This document shows, in pieces, positions 45,248 to 54,020 of a stretch of 64,000 nucleotides of DNA; position 1 is the first letter of the stretch; the number at the start of each line of letters is the position of its first letter. The notes beneath the pieces are model-generated. The model was not told the DNA's origin and did no database searches. It saw only the letters and a list, made by a program, of their open reading frames with translations. The position numbers and the translations under genes are program-made. The stretch comes from Motilimonas sp. E26 (GTDB lineage: Bacteria; Pseudomonadota; Gammaproteobacteria; Enterobacterales; CBDFNC01): assembly GCF_021278025.1 (NCBI RefSeq), contig NZ_JAIBHJ010000016.1, positions 1 through 64,000 on the forward strand, in the 5' to 3' direction.

Positions 45248-46939
45248 CTAACCCGCTACCGCCACCTCAGCAACTTGCTGCGCGGTGTAAATGTTTAACG
45301 CAGTTAACACTGCGCCCAACGAGGCGGTCATAATATCTTGATGCACAGCAACACCTAATACACGCGTGTCTTCAACCTTCACTAATAGATATGTAATCGC
45401 TTCTGCTTCCGCGCCCGAAGTCATGGCATGCTCAGCAAAATCAATCACGTCTATGGCTAGGCCCGTTTGTTGTTGCAAGCCATTAACAAAAGCATCTAGC
45501 GCGCCACGACCAATGCCTTCCACTTCTAATGCTGTTACCTCGCCTTGTCCTTGATATTCAAGCTTAGCTTTAACATGATCACTGTGCTTACGCTCAATGT
45601 GATAGTCACCTAACACATACGGCCCCGTGGTTGATAGATAAGTCGTTTTAAATAGATCGCTTATTTGATGCGCTGACACTTCTGCACCGGTTTGTTCGGC
45701 GGTTTTTTGCACCACGCTACTAAATTCAATTTGCGCCCAACGCGGTAATTGCACTCCTAATTCACGCTCTAAAATCCACGCTATGCCGCCTTTACCCGAT
45801 TGACTATTAATACGGATCACTTCTTGGTAATCACGACCTAAATCCGTTGGGTCAATTGGCAAGTAAGCTACATTCCAAATATCGTCAGGCTGGCGTAATG
45901 CTAAGCACTTTTTAATTGCATCTTGGTGGCTACCAGAAAACGCAGTAAACACTAACTCACCAGCATAAGGATGACGTGGATGCACTGGTAATTGAGTACA
46001 AGCTTTAACCACTTGCACCACTTCATCAATATTGGAGAAATCTAACTCAGGATCGATGCCTTGGCTGTAAAGGTTCATCGCCATTGTCACGACGTCCATA
46101 TTGCCGGTACGCTCGCCGTTACCAAGCAAGGTACCTTCAATGCGATCGGCTCCAGCCATGACGCCTAATTCAGCGGCAGCAACACCACAACCACGGTCAT
46201 TATGAGTGTGTAAACTAATGATGACGTTTTCACGCTGCGCGACATGATTAATAAACCATTCAATTTGATCGGCATACACATTCGGCGTCGACATCTCAAC
46301 CGTCGCTGGTAAGTTCAAAATCACCTTTTCCCCACCACTTGGCTGCCAAGTCGCGACTACGGCATCACAAATCTCCACCGCAAAATCCAGCTCTGTACCC
46401 GTGAAGCTTTCAGGCGAATATTGCAAGGTCCACTGGGTTTCAGGGTTTGCTTGTGCTAACGCTTTTACGCACTGTGTGCCTTTTACCGCAATATCGAGAA
46501 TACCGGCACGATCAAGTTTAAATACTTGCTCACGCTGCACCGTCGAGGTGGAGTTATATAAATGTACAACAGCGCGTTTTGCCCCTTTTAATGCCTCAAA
46601 GCTACGTTCAATTAAAGCTGGGCGGGCTTGGGTCAGCACTTGAATGGTCACATCGTCAGGAATTTGGTCTTCTTCTATTAACCAGCGTACGAAGTCAAAG
46701 TCAGGCTGTGATGCAGCAGGAAAGCCCACTTCAATCTCTTTAAAGCCAACTTTAACTAACAAAGCCCATAACACTTTTTTTTGTTCTACCGACATAGGCT
46801 CAATCAGGGCTTGATTGCCGTCGCGCAAGTCCACACTACACCAGAGTGGAGCCTGACTAATCACTTGGTCTGGCCATTGTCTGTTAACCATTTTTATTGG
46901 TTGAAACGCTTTATATTTTTTGTGATTAAATGACGACAT
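45248..46939 (-). CDS. leuA: 2-Isopropylmalate synthase, long form
   Basis: First enzyme of leucine synthesis: condenses 2-ketoisovalerate with acetyl-CoA. 563 residues of the long LeuA type (TIGR00970-like), different from the 520-residue enterobacterial enzyme. CSVDLRDGNQALIEPM is the catalytic N-terminal motif, SLHTHNDRGCG binds metal, and a C-terminal leucine-sensing domain (about 430-560, GRGALDAFVNGL) is present. It stands alone: leuB, leuC and leuD are not in the window. No leader peptide was recognised in the 290 bp upstream. Confidence 0.96.
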   Translation of the reverse strand: MSSFNHKKYKAFQPIKMVNRQWPDQVISQAPLWCSVDLRDGNQALIEPMSVEQKKVLWALLVKVGFKEIEVGFPAASQPDFDFVRWLIEEDQIPDDVTIQVLTQARPALIERSFEALKGAKRAVVHLYNSTSTVQREQVFKLDRAGILDIAVKGTQCVKALAQANPETQWTLQYSPESFTGTELDFAVEICDAVVATWQPSGGEKVILNLPATVEMSTPNVYADQIEWFINHVAQRENVIISLHTHNDRGCGVAAAELGVMAGADRIEGTLLGNGERTGNMDVVTMAMNLYSQGIDPELDFSNIDEVVQVVKACTQLPVHPRHPYAGELVFTAFSGSHQDAIKKCLALRQPDDIWNVAYLPIDPTDLGRDYQEVIRINSQSGKGGIAWILERELGVQLPRWAQIEFSSVVQKTAEQTGAEVSAHQISDLFKTTYLSTTGPYVLGDYHIERKHSDHVKAKLEYQGQGEVTALEVEGIGRGALDAFVNGLQQQTGLAIDVIDFAEHAMTSGAEAEAITYLLVKVEDTRVLGVAVHQDIMTASLGAVLTALNIYTAQQVAEVAVAG

Positions 46940-47229
46940 AAAAAACCCTTAGCATTGACTTATTTTGTGAAGAAGCACCAGTATAAATAGCCACACACGC
47001 AATGACTGCGCTATTTTTGATTCATTACCATCAATAGTCGCAATAATTCACCCTTATAATTCACATAGTTGGTAAAAATAGCCACAATAACCGAAATAGA
47101 TTAAATAATTCACCCTAAACCAGTTATGCTCTACCTAACAGAATTTCAACCTTAACCTAGACAGCGGCCGACTCGAGGTCTAAAACCTTAATTAACCCGC
47201 TTCGATCAGCAATCAAACAAGGCTTTAAC

Positions 47230-48186
47230 ATGGCAGATGATGACGACATTCTAATTTTTGAGGATGATGAACCTGCAGAGGAAACTTTACACGCTAAATC
47301 AGCAGAAGGTCGCTATTGGAAAGTGATGATTGTTGACGACGAACAGGACATTCACTCCGTGACGCGCATGGTCACCCATCAAATGGAGTTCATGGATTTA
47401 CCCGTTAAAACCATCAGTGCTTATTCGGGTGCCGAAGCAAAGAAAATGATCAAAGAAAATCCAGACACGGCCTTAATGTTCCTTGATGTAGTCATGGAAA
47501 CAGACCATGCTGGTTTAGATGTGGTTAAATATGTGCGCGATGAATTACAAAATACCCAAACCCGCATTATTCTTCGCACAGGCCAGCCGGGGCAAGCACC
47601 AGAGCTTAATGTTATTGTTGAGTATGATATTAACGACTACAAAGAAAAAGCGGAGTTGACGTCACAAAAACTACGCACCACTATCTATGCCTCCCTCAGA
47701 AACTATCGCGATATACAGGCCATTGAGTTGACCAAACGTAGTCTTGAGTCGATGATAAAATACTCACATGAACTCTTACACGAACAAGCTATTCATGACT
47801 TTGCCACTCATGTATTAACGCAATTAACCACCTTACTGCATTTAGGCGATGACGCCCTGTATTATCGCATTGCGGAAAATACAGACGAACGAGAGGTGTT
47901 AGTGGGGATCGGAGAGTTTGCTGAATATTCAGATTTTAAAATCCATAAACTACCTGAATGTATCCAAGCAGAATTAAGCGAAGTACATCGCACTCAAAAT
48001 AGCCTATATTATGGCGATCGTTATATCGCTTACTTCAGAACCGAGGAAGGCTCAGAACATATACTTTATTCGCGGGGCAAACCTCGCCATGAGTTTTCTG
48101 AGTACGACCAGCATTTAATTGAGGTGTATTGCCATCACGTGGCAACGGCTTTTAGTGTATTTAATCGCAGCGATCACAAAAAATAA
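47230..48186 (+). CDS. Response regulator with DUF3369 domain
   Basis: 318 residues: an acidic N-terminal tail, a receiver domain (about 30-165; IVDDEQD, phospho-acceptor Asp in MFLDVVMET, Lys in YKEKAE) and a DUF3369 GAF-like domain (about 175-312). Many DUF3369 regulators carry a further C-terminal HD-GYP domain; here the protein ends after DUF3369. It may therefore work by protein contact. No partner kinase is adjacent. Confidence 0.88.
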   Translation: MADDDDILIFEDDEPAEETLHAKSAEGRYWKVMIVDDEQDIHSVTRMVTHQMEFMDLPVKTISAYSGAEAKKMIKENPDTALMFLDVVMETDHAGLDVVKYVRDELQNTQTRIILRTGQPGQAPELNVIVEYDINDYKEKAELTSQKLRTTIYASLRNYRDIQAIELTKRSLESMIKYSHELLHEQAIHDFATHVLTQLTTLLHLGDDALYYRIAENTDEREVLVGIGEFAEYSDFKIHKLPECIQAELSEVHRTQNSLYYGDRYIAYFRTEEGSEHILYSRGKPRHEFSEYDQHLIEVYCHHVATAFSVFNRSDHKK

Positions 48187-48279
48187 CCTCTTACTCAGTA
48201 AATATATGGGTTATCCCTGATAGTGAGGTAGCCCTATTCTTCATATAGTGTCAGCATATCATTATCACAGGATGCAATT

Positions 48280-48471
48280 ATGGCTCACATTATTTTCTGC
48301 GCTGACTACGACAAAAAAACACAGCAAAAGCAAAGAGTAAGAAAGGAAATTGTACTGACACATCAAGACCCGAAGGGACATTGTTTCCACGCCAGCTGTG
48401 ATATGCAAGAACAAGAAATTGTGTTCACTTCCCTCTGGGAAAATAACGCAACAACACAGGTTGGACTGTAA
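48280..48471 (+). CDS. Small hypothetical protein
   Basis: 63 residues, hydrophilic, with two Cys-His pairs (HCFHASC). AGGA lies 7 bases upstream of the ATG, and the frame is longer than chance would give in this AT-rich stretch. No family recognised. An antisense frame of similar length exists but lacks a ribosome binding site. Moderate confidence only. Confidence 0.45.
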   Translation: MAHIIFCADYDKKTQQKQRVRKEIVLTHQDPKGHCFHASCDMQEQEIVFTSLWENNATTQVGL

Positions 48472-48574
48472 CAAATAGCTTGCGCAGCAATAAATAGCTT
48501 TCGCACTGGTCAACACACAGATAAAAAAGCTATATTTATTTTATATTTTCACTATTAAGAAATAATAAAAGCTT

Positions 48575-49372
48575 ATGTTGCTGCGCTTTGCACTATCAAT
48601 ATTTTTTTTATTCTACTTTTCATTAAGTGCATACGCCCACGCCAAAATTGTAATTAAGGTTGGCGGTTATCCTTTCTCTCCTTATGTAACCAAAGCGCCT
48701 GATGGCACCTATTCCGGCTTAACGTTAGACGTACTTAAGCAGCTAAATAAAATACAAGATAAATACGACTTCACTTTTGTTTCAACGTCAAGCCTATATC
48801 GATATCAAGCCTTCAGCCGTAACCGTTTTGAGTTAATCTTATTTGAAAATAAAATGTGGGGCTGGCAACACGTCAACTTTTACACCATTCCGCTCCCACT
48901 CGATGACGGCGAAGTGTATATCACACAGAATAGACCCGATCGTAACCAAGATTTTTTCGAGGACCTAAAAAGTAAAAAGCTGGTTTTAGTCGATGGTTAT
49001 CATTACAACATTACCCGTGATATCACTGATAAAGCTTTGCTCAAGAAAGAATTTGATGTTTCGTTCGTTAACAACAATCACGCCAGTATCGAGGCAGTAT
49101 TAAGAGAGCGAGGCGAAGTTGCTCCTGTTACTTGGTCTTACTTGCAATTTTATTTAAAACAACACCCTGAAAGTAAAAAATTATTATTAAGTTCAAAGCG
49201 CTGGGATCAGCGCTACCAGCATCAAGCTTTGTTGAGTCATCGAGCACTTATTTCACAAGATGAATTGCTTGGATACTTTCAGCTACTTGAGAGCAGTGGC
49301 ACTTTGGATAAGCTGGCTAAAGACTACAATTTATCGCGCAAAATACACTATAGGTCGATCCCTTTAAGGTAA
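48575..49372 (+). CDS. Periplasmic solute-binding protein (SBP_bac_3 type)
   Basis: 265 residues: signal peptide (about 1-23, ending AYAHA), then a type II binding-protein fold with VGGYPFSPYVTKAPDGTYSG and a short C-terminal half. The fold binds amino acids or similar small molecules. No ABC transporter permease is nearby, so it may serve a distant transporter or a sensor. Ligand unknown. Confidence 0.85.
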   Translation: MLLRFALSIFFLFYFSLSAYAHAKIVIKVGGYPFSPYVTKAPDGTYSGLTLDVLKQLNKIQDKYDFTFVSTSSLYRYQAFSRNRFELILFENKMWGWQHVNFYTIPLPLDDGEVYITQNRPDRNQDFFEDLKSKKLVLVDGYHYNITRDITDKALLKKEFDVSFVNNNHASIEAVLRERGEVAPVTWSYLQFYLKQHPESKKLLLSSKRWDQRYQHQALLSHRALISQDELLGYFQLLESSGTLDKLAKDYNLSRKIHYRSIPLR

Positions 49373-49477
49373 GGGATACCAACTAAAGCGATATCCACTG
49401 GTTTCACTGCCTATTCTTGATTAGACTGCAGCTTATTGAGTGGATCGCCATTCATACCATCAAGAAAGAGAATTGGC

Positions 49478-50164
49478 ATGCGTCTAGATAAATACTTATG
49501 TGAAACCACCAAGCTGTCTCGGGCTGACGCCAAAAAAGCGATTCTACGCGGCCGAGTAAAAGTAGCGGATGCACTGATCACTAACCCAGCACAAAAAATA
49601 GATATCACAAAAACCGTGTTATTTGATAGTTCCCCCCTAACATTAACCGGCCCTATCTACATTGCCCTACATAAGCCACAAGGCTATATCTGCTCGACCC
49701 AAGATGAAGTCCACCCTTGTGTGCTAAACCTCATAGAGCATGAGAAAAAAGATAAACTGCATCCAGCAGGTCGACTCGATGTGGATACCACAGGCTTAGT
49801 GCTACTCACCGATGATGGCCAATGGTCACACCGCGTTACCTCGCCAAAGAAAAGTTGTGCAAAAACTTATTTTGTGGCGCTAGCTGAACCTTTACGCGAA
49901 GACGCGGTTGAGCGCTGCCAAGAAGGCATAATGCTTAATAATGAAACCAAGCCAACGCTGCCAGCCAAACTTGAGATGATTAGTCCAACGCAAGTAAAAA
50001 TCACCTTGCAGGAAGGCAAATATCACCAAGTAAAACGCATGTTTGCGGCGTTAGATAACAAAGTGATTGGATTGCATCGCGCCACTATTGGCCACGTTGA
50101 TTTAACAGATTTGGCGGAAGGAGAGTGGCGTTATTTAACCGCCCAAGAGATGGCGCAATTTTAA
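49478..50164 (+). CDS. rsuA: 16S rRNA pseudouridine(516) synthase
   Basis: 228 residues: N-terminal S4 domain (MRLDKYLCETTKLSRADAKK) and a TruA/RsuA catalytic domain with AGRLDVDTTGLVLLTDDG, the Asp of RLD being catalytic. Length matches E. coli RsuA (231). The start is the ATG preceded by AAGAAAGAG; a longer frame adds 14 unmatched residues. Monocistronic, convergent with the DUF6572-like gene. Confidence 0.93.
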   Translation: MRLDKYLCETTKLSRADAKKAILRGRVKVADALITNPAQKIDITKTVLFDSSPLTLTGPIYIALHKPQGYICSTQDEVHPCVLNLIEHEKKDKLHPAGRLDVDTTGLVLLTDDGQWSHRVTSPKKSCAKTYFVALAEPLREDAVERCQEGIMLNNETKPTLPAKLEMISPTQVKITLQEGKYHQVKRMFAALDNKVIGLHRATIGHVDLTDLAEGEWRYLTAQEMAQF

Positions 50165-50215
50165 TTTAAAGACGCGCGAACACTTATGCTCGCGCGCATA
50201 AACAGACATTGACGG

Positions 50216-50569
50216 TTAAGAATCGCTGTCCACATACCCGGTAGCGGGGTTGGGACCATAGCTAAATTTCACTCGGGTTTGCTCGTAAAGCATGGTTTCC
50301 ACTTTTGCCAGAAAGGCTTCAGCTGCGGCATGGGGCTTATGCTTAAACATAGCTTCTATCGCCATACGCATGCCCTGGGCCTCAGGCTCCGCCTTATATA
50401 CCTCCCCGGTACGGATAAACTCAAGATACGCATTAATCTTACTTTGCAGCGTAAATAAGTGTACATCCTCTTCATCCCACTCAAGGGCATCTAAAATGGT
50501 CAGCACTAAGGTTTCGTTTTCCTTGTCGATGCTCATCAAGTCGACTTTTTCTAACTGCTCTACACTCAT
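50216..50569 (-). CDS. DUF6572-like protein
   Basis: 117 residues, soluble, starting MSVEQLEKVDLMSIDKENET, with the pattern LTILDALEWDEEDVHLFTLQ followed by KINAYLEFIRTGEVY. This resembles DUF6572 proteins, of unknown function. Its start codon lies directly after the 87-bp tandem repeats, and each repeat unit contains a similar ATG-AGC start. It is probably the last gene of the 51407-50216 unit. Confidence 0.75.
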   Translation of the reverse strand: MSVEQLEKVDLMSIDKENETLVLTILDALEWDEEDVHLFTLQSKINAYLEFIRTGEVYKAEPEAQGMRMAIEAMFKHKPHAAAEAFLAKVETMLYEQTRVKFSYGPNPATGYVDSDS

Positions 50570-50583
50570 GTTAACTCTCTACT

Positions 50584-50958
50584 GCTTGTAAACTTTGCAC
50601 GACTATTAATTCACACAGGAATATTATCTAGTTCACTGCCTAGATAATACGCTCATGTTATTTCTCTACCGCTTGTAAACTTTGCACGACTATTAATTCA
50701 CACAGGAATATTATCTGGTTCACTGTCTAGATAATACGCTCATGTTATTTCTCTACCGCTTGTAAACTTTGCACGACTATTAATTCACACAGGAATATTA
50801 TCTAGTTCACTGTCTAGATAATACGCTCATGTTATTTCTCTACCGCTTGTAAACTTTGCACGACTATTAATTCATACAGGAATATTATCTGGTTCACTGT
50901 CTAGATAATACGCTCATGTTATTTCTCTACCGCTTGTAAACTTTGCACGACTAATGCT
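50584..50958. repeat. 87-bp tandem repeat, four units plus a partial copy
   Basis: Units begin at 50584, 50671, 50758 and 50845, each 87 bp, and a fifth partial copy is the 3' end of the next gene (from 50932). Units 1 and 3 share TCTAGTTCACTG while 2 and 4 share TCTGGTTCACTG, so a dimer seems to have been duplicated. The units look derived from the last codons, stop and downstream start of the upstream gene. They fill the 349-bp gap between the two genes. Too long, spacer-free and uniform to be CRISPR. Confidence 0.95.
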
Positions 50959-51407
50959 GGAATATTATCTAGTTCACTATCTTGCCTAAAATGTTCAACC
51001 ACTGCATCAGCCATTTTAATTAAACTTGCTTGCTGGTAACCATCTGACTTTACTTGCTGATACAGCTGCTCTAAAAAGCCTTCTGCGCCAAGGTGCCGCC
51101 ATTGTGCTAAATGCACCAATTCTCGGCAATGCAGAGACCAATCATCAGCATACTCACGCAATATGTAGTAGCCGTGGGCATATGAAATTGAACGCAAATT
51201 TTTCGGCATAAACTGCTGCGCCAACATGCCTTTTAGCCCAGTTAAGTTTGGCAATGGCAAGGTGTCCACCACCATGAACGCGGTTTGCTGTAAATACGGC
51301 TCAGGAAAATAGCCCTTCAAGTAAGGCTTCAATACTGCGCAACCATGTAATTCGTCTTCATGCTCACGCGCGAGAGTTTGCATCCAAGTTAAAATTTGCT
51401 CTGTCAC
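50919..51407 (-). CDS. Hypothetical protein at the 87-bp repeat
   Basis: 162 residues, soluble, with a Trp/Tyr-rich middle (YAHGYYILREYADDWSLHC). No family recognised. The C-terminus (about 20 residues, QDSELDNIPALVVQSLQAVE) corresponds to the sequence from which the downstream 87-bp repeat units appear to have arisen. It lies 9 bp after the UPF0149 gene. Confidence 0.7.
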   Translation of the reverse strand: MTEQILTWMQTLAREHEDELHGCAVLKPYLKGYFPEPYLQQTAFMVVDTLPLPNLTGLKGMLAQQFMPKNLRSISYAHGYYILREYADDWSLHCRELVHLAQWRHLGAEGFLEQLYQQVKSDGYQQASLIKMADAVVEHFRQDSELDNIPALVVQSLQAVEK

Positions 51408-51416
51408 GTTTACTAC

Positions 51417-52085
51417 CTATTGGTTGTCATCGGCATCGACTTCTTCGTCCCAATCATCTTCAGCAATTAAACCTGAAGCTAACGCCGCTTCTTCGACTAG
51501 CGCAGCAAAACCCAAACTAAAATCAGGCATGAGGCCATACATCTCTTGGCTAAAAGTTTGTAAATCGCCATGATCTTGAAATTCGGCAATGGCTTCTGCG
51601 TTGGCTTTACTGGCAAAAAAACTCAGCGTCATATAAGCCATCGAAAATGCTTCAAATAAATCTTCATCTTCCGGCAAAGCATCCATGAGATCTTGGGCAT
51701 AAAAACCACTGCCTACCGCAAAGCCTAAGCACCATTCGTGTAGCGGATGCCCTGCAAGAAAGTTAGCTTCACAGCCCGCCGAAAATTCTAATTGTTGCGG
51801 CAGCTTCATGCCCTCTTCATAAACTTGATTACCAATTTGATTGTGTAACGTAATCAAAGCAAATAGCTTGTCTTCTGCTATATCTGCAGGTAATTCACCA
51901 CCTAAAATCTGACTTAACCAAACATCGGTTTCTATTGGCTTGGGGGCGCAAACCAAAGCGAATAAAAACCCTTTTGTCGCCATCAACGAAAAAGTGTTAT
52001 TAGGTGTTTCGGCGCTGTTTAACCAGGCTGATAGTAATATTTCGTCTTGCTGGCTGAGACTTGAAGCTAGTTCCACGTTATTCAA
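51417..52085 (-). CDS. UPF0149 (YecA/YgfB-like) protein
   Basis: 222 residues of the UPF0149 family: MATKGFLFALVCAPKPIE at the N-terminal half, EWCLGFAVGSGF in the middle and an acidic tail. No C-terminal SEC-C zinc motif (present in YecA), so it is the YgfB-like form. YgfB-type proteins have been tied to beta-lactam resistance and gene control in Pseudomonas. First of a three-gene unit with the hypothetical gene and the DUF6572-like gene. Confidence 0.85.
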   Translation of the reverse strand: MNNVELASSLSQQDEILLSAWLNSAETPNNTFSLMATKGFLFALVCAPKPIETDVWLSQILGGELPADIAEDKLFALITLHNQIGNQVYEEGMKLPQQLEFSAGCEANFLAGHPLHEWCLGFAVGSGFYAQDLMDALPEDEDLFEAFSMAYMTLSFFASKANAEAIAEFQDHGDLQTFSQEMYGLMPDFSLGFAALVEEAALASGLIAEDDWDEEVDADDNQ

Positions 52086-52158
52086 TCCAAAAATAGTGCG
52101 GCGGCAATCAAATAGCCACCGAAAAATACATGATAATGGTTGGGCCTAGAGCGCCAAC

Positions 52159-52989
52159 TTAGTCATAAATAGTAGGTATAGGCTGACGTTTGTGCTGAGT
52201 ACGTTGGTAAATTGCAATCAACTTTGCCTCTATCTCAGCTGGCACCGTTTTACCTTCTAAAAAGTCATCAATTTGATCATAGGTCATACCAAGAGCCACT
52301 TCATCTTCAAGTTGTGGTTTTAGAGACTCCAAATCAGCGGTCGGCGCTTTATTTACTAGCAATTCTGGCGCGCCCAAGGCGCTCGCCACTGATCGCACTT
52401 GGCGTTTATTTAAACCAAATAAAGGGGCTAAATCACAAGCGCCATCACCAAACTTGGTATAAAAACCAGTAATGTTTTCGGCGCTATGATCGGTTCCAAC
52501 CACTAGCCCGCGGGTCAAACCGGCCACTTCATATTGCGCCACCATGCGTTGACGCGCTTTCACATTACCTTTTACGAAATCAACGGCCCCTTCTTCCGGC
52601 AAGTTCAAACCCGACGTCAGCAAGCCCGCGACACTGGCGGCATGTAAACCTTCAACGGCATCTTTAATATTAACCGTGACACGCTGACTTGGTTGAATGA
52701 AATCTAAAGCTAATTGCGCTTCATCTTCATCTTGCTGCACACCATAAGGTAAGCGCATGGCGATAAATTGGAAATCGGAACCGTCTTGCTGCTGATTTAA
52801 ACCTTCAATAGCGAGCTGGCACAAACGGCCTGCAGTGCTGGAGTCAACACCGCCACTAATACCAAGCACTAAGCTTTTACAACCAGACTGAGTTAGGCGT
52901 GACTGGATAAATGCAATGCGTCGATTAATTTCAAACTCAACATCGATTTCAGCCTGAACCTTCATTTCAGCCAATATTTGCGCCTTCAT
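52159..52989 (-). CDS. nadE: NAD synthetase, ammonia-dependent
   Basis: 276 residues, against 275 in E. coli. Makes NAD from nicotinate adenine dinucleotide, ATP and ammonia. The P-loop [12 protein letters not shown] and [20 protein letters not shown] are the typical motifs. There is no glutaminase domain. I take the ATG at 52989, preceded by AAGGAT; a longer frame to 53118 adds 43 residues not found in the family. Divergent from the NrtR-like regulator, which is probably its controller. Confidence 0.96.
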   Translation of the reverse strand: MKAQILAEMKVQAEIDVEFEINRRIAFIQSRLTQSGCKSLVLGISGGVDSSTAGRLCQLAIEGLNQQQDGSDFQFIAMRLPYGVQQDEDEAQLALDFIQPSQRVTVNIKDAVEGLHAASVAGLLTSGLNLPEEGAVDFVKGNVKARQRMVAQYEVAGLTRGLVVGTDHSAENITGFYTKFGDGACDLAPLFGLNKRQVRSVASALGAPELLVNKAPTADLESLKPQLEDEVALGMTYDQIDDFLEGKTVPAEIEAKLIAIYQRTQHKRQPIPTIYD

Positions 52990-53175
52990 ACTTGTATCCT
53001 TTATTGCAGCTAACGATAAATAGGCAACAAATTTAGCATTATCGAGCCACTGGGCAAAGCTTGGCATGAGCAACTCAGGCCTAAAGAGGCCAATTATTGT
53101 GCTAAACGCATAAAACATAGCAAGTTTATCGCTGTAATCTCTTTACCAAATGGATAAAAGTAACTAAATTTCATA

Positions 53176-53196
53176 TAAGTACCTGTGCAATACTTA
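53176..53196. promoter_or_regulatory. Candidate NrtR operator
   Basis: TAAGTA-N9-TACTTA, a 21-bp palindrome in the nadE-nrtR divergent intergenic region, 28 bp upstream of the regulator start. NrtR sites are known as palindromes in front of NAD genes; the exact motif for this lineage is not verified here. Confidence 0.45.
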
Positions 53197-53224
53197 AGAT
53201 ATCTATTTAACCAAGGGCGAAAAA

Positions 53225-53914
53225 ATGATTGGCACTATCGAAGTATGTTGTTTTCGACTTCAGCAAGGACAGCTACAAGTTTTGCTGTCTAAGCGTAAAA
53301 GTGAGCCTTACCTTAATCAATTTGGCTTAATCGGAGGGGGGATCCAACCAGCAGAAGATACAGATATTCGCGACACGGCCACCCGCATTTTGCAACAACG
53401 AGCCCACATAGAAAGTGCCTATCTAGAGCAAGTAAACACCTTAGCCAATAATCACCGCGATCCAAGAGACTGGTCAATTTGCTGCTTATTCTTGGCTATT
53501 ATTACCCCCGAGCAAAAAGTATTTACCCACTGTAAGTGGATCAATGTGTTTGACTTAATTAACTCAAAAGTTAATTTGGCATTTGACCATTTATCCTTAA
53601 TCCAACAGGCGCTATTGCGTTTAATAAGCAAATCTCAATACACCAGCCTGCCCGTGCATTTTTTTCAAGATCAATTTACCTTGCCTGAACTTCAGGACGC
53701 TTTTGAAACTATATTACGCAGCAAATTACCTAAAGCAGCTTTTCGGCGCCGCATGAATCGCCCTGATATTTTGGTCGAAACAGGAGAAAAAGACCGAAGC
53801 CAAAACCGTCCGGCACTGCTTTATCGCGGTGCAGAGCAGCATTTGTTGGTTCACTTTGATCAGTTAATGAAGGGTCACAGCACAATTCATACCGAAGTAG
53901 AAACATCGATTTAG
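53225..53914 (+). CDS. nrtR: NrtR-like Nudix-related transcriptional regulator
   Basis: 229 residues: a Nudix-fold N-terminal domain (about 1-140) with a broken Nudix box (GGIQPAED then ATRILQQR where REUxEE is expected), so no hydrolase activity is likely, and a C-terminal winged helix (about 150-225; FRRRMNRPDILVETGEKD). This is the NrtR layout, which represses NAD genes and senses ADP-ribose. Position divergent from nadE supports this. Confidence 0.85.
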   Translation: MIGTIEVCCFRLQQGQLQVLLSKRKSEPYLNQFGLIGGGIQPAEDTDIRDTATRILQQRAHIESAYLEQVNTLANNHRDPRDWSICCLFLAIITPEQKVFTHCKWINVFDLINSKVNLAFDHLSLIQQALLRLISKSQYTSLPVHFFQDQFTLPELQDAFETILRSKLPKAAFRRRMNRPDILVETGEKDRSQNRPALLYRGAEQHLLVHFDQLMKGHSTIHTEVETSI

Positions 53915-54020
53915 TTCAAAAGTTAGCCGATTACTATGTCGTAAATTAATAAATAATTAAACCAGATAAGTTTTTGCCTATATTATTCAGAATAGACACT
54001 TTGGCTATGCGAGTGAAAAA

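Noticed and set aside
47161-47185. Cluster of restriction-site-like words (GCGGCCG, CTCGAG) suggesting cloning remnants
   Set aside because: The flanking sequence is continuous native intergenic DNA and no vector sequence is seen.
48265-48516. 83-codon antisense frame rich in Cys and Leu
   Set aside because: No ribosome binding site, and it overlaps the better-supported plus-strand small gene.
50584-50958. Possible CRISPR array
   Set aside because: Units are 87 bp and directly adjacent with no unique spacers, and they derive from a gene end.
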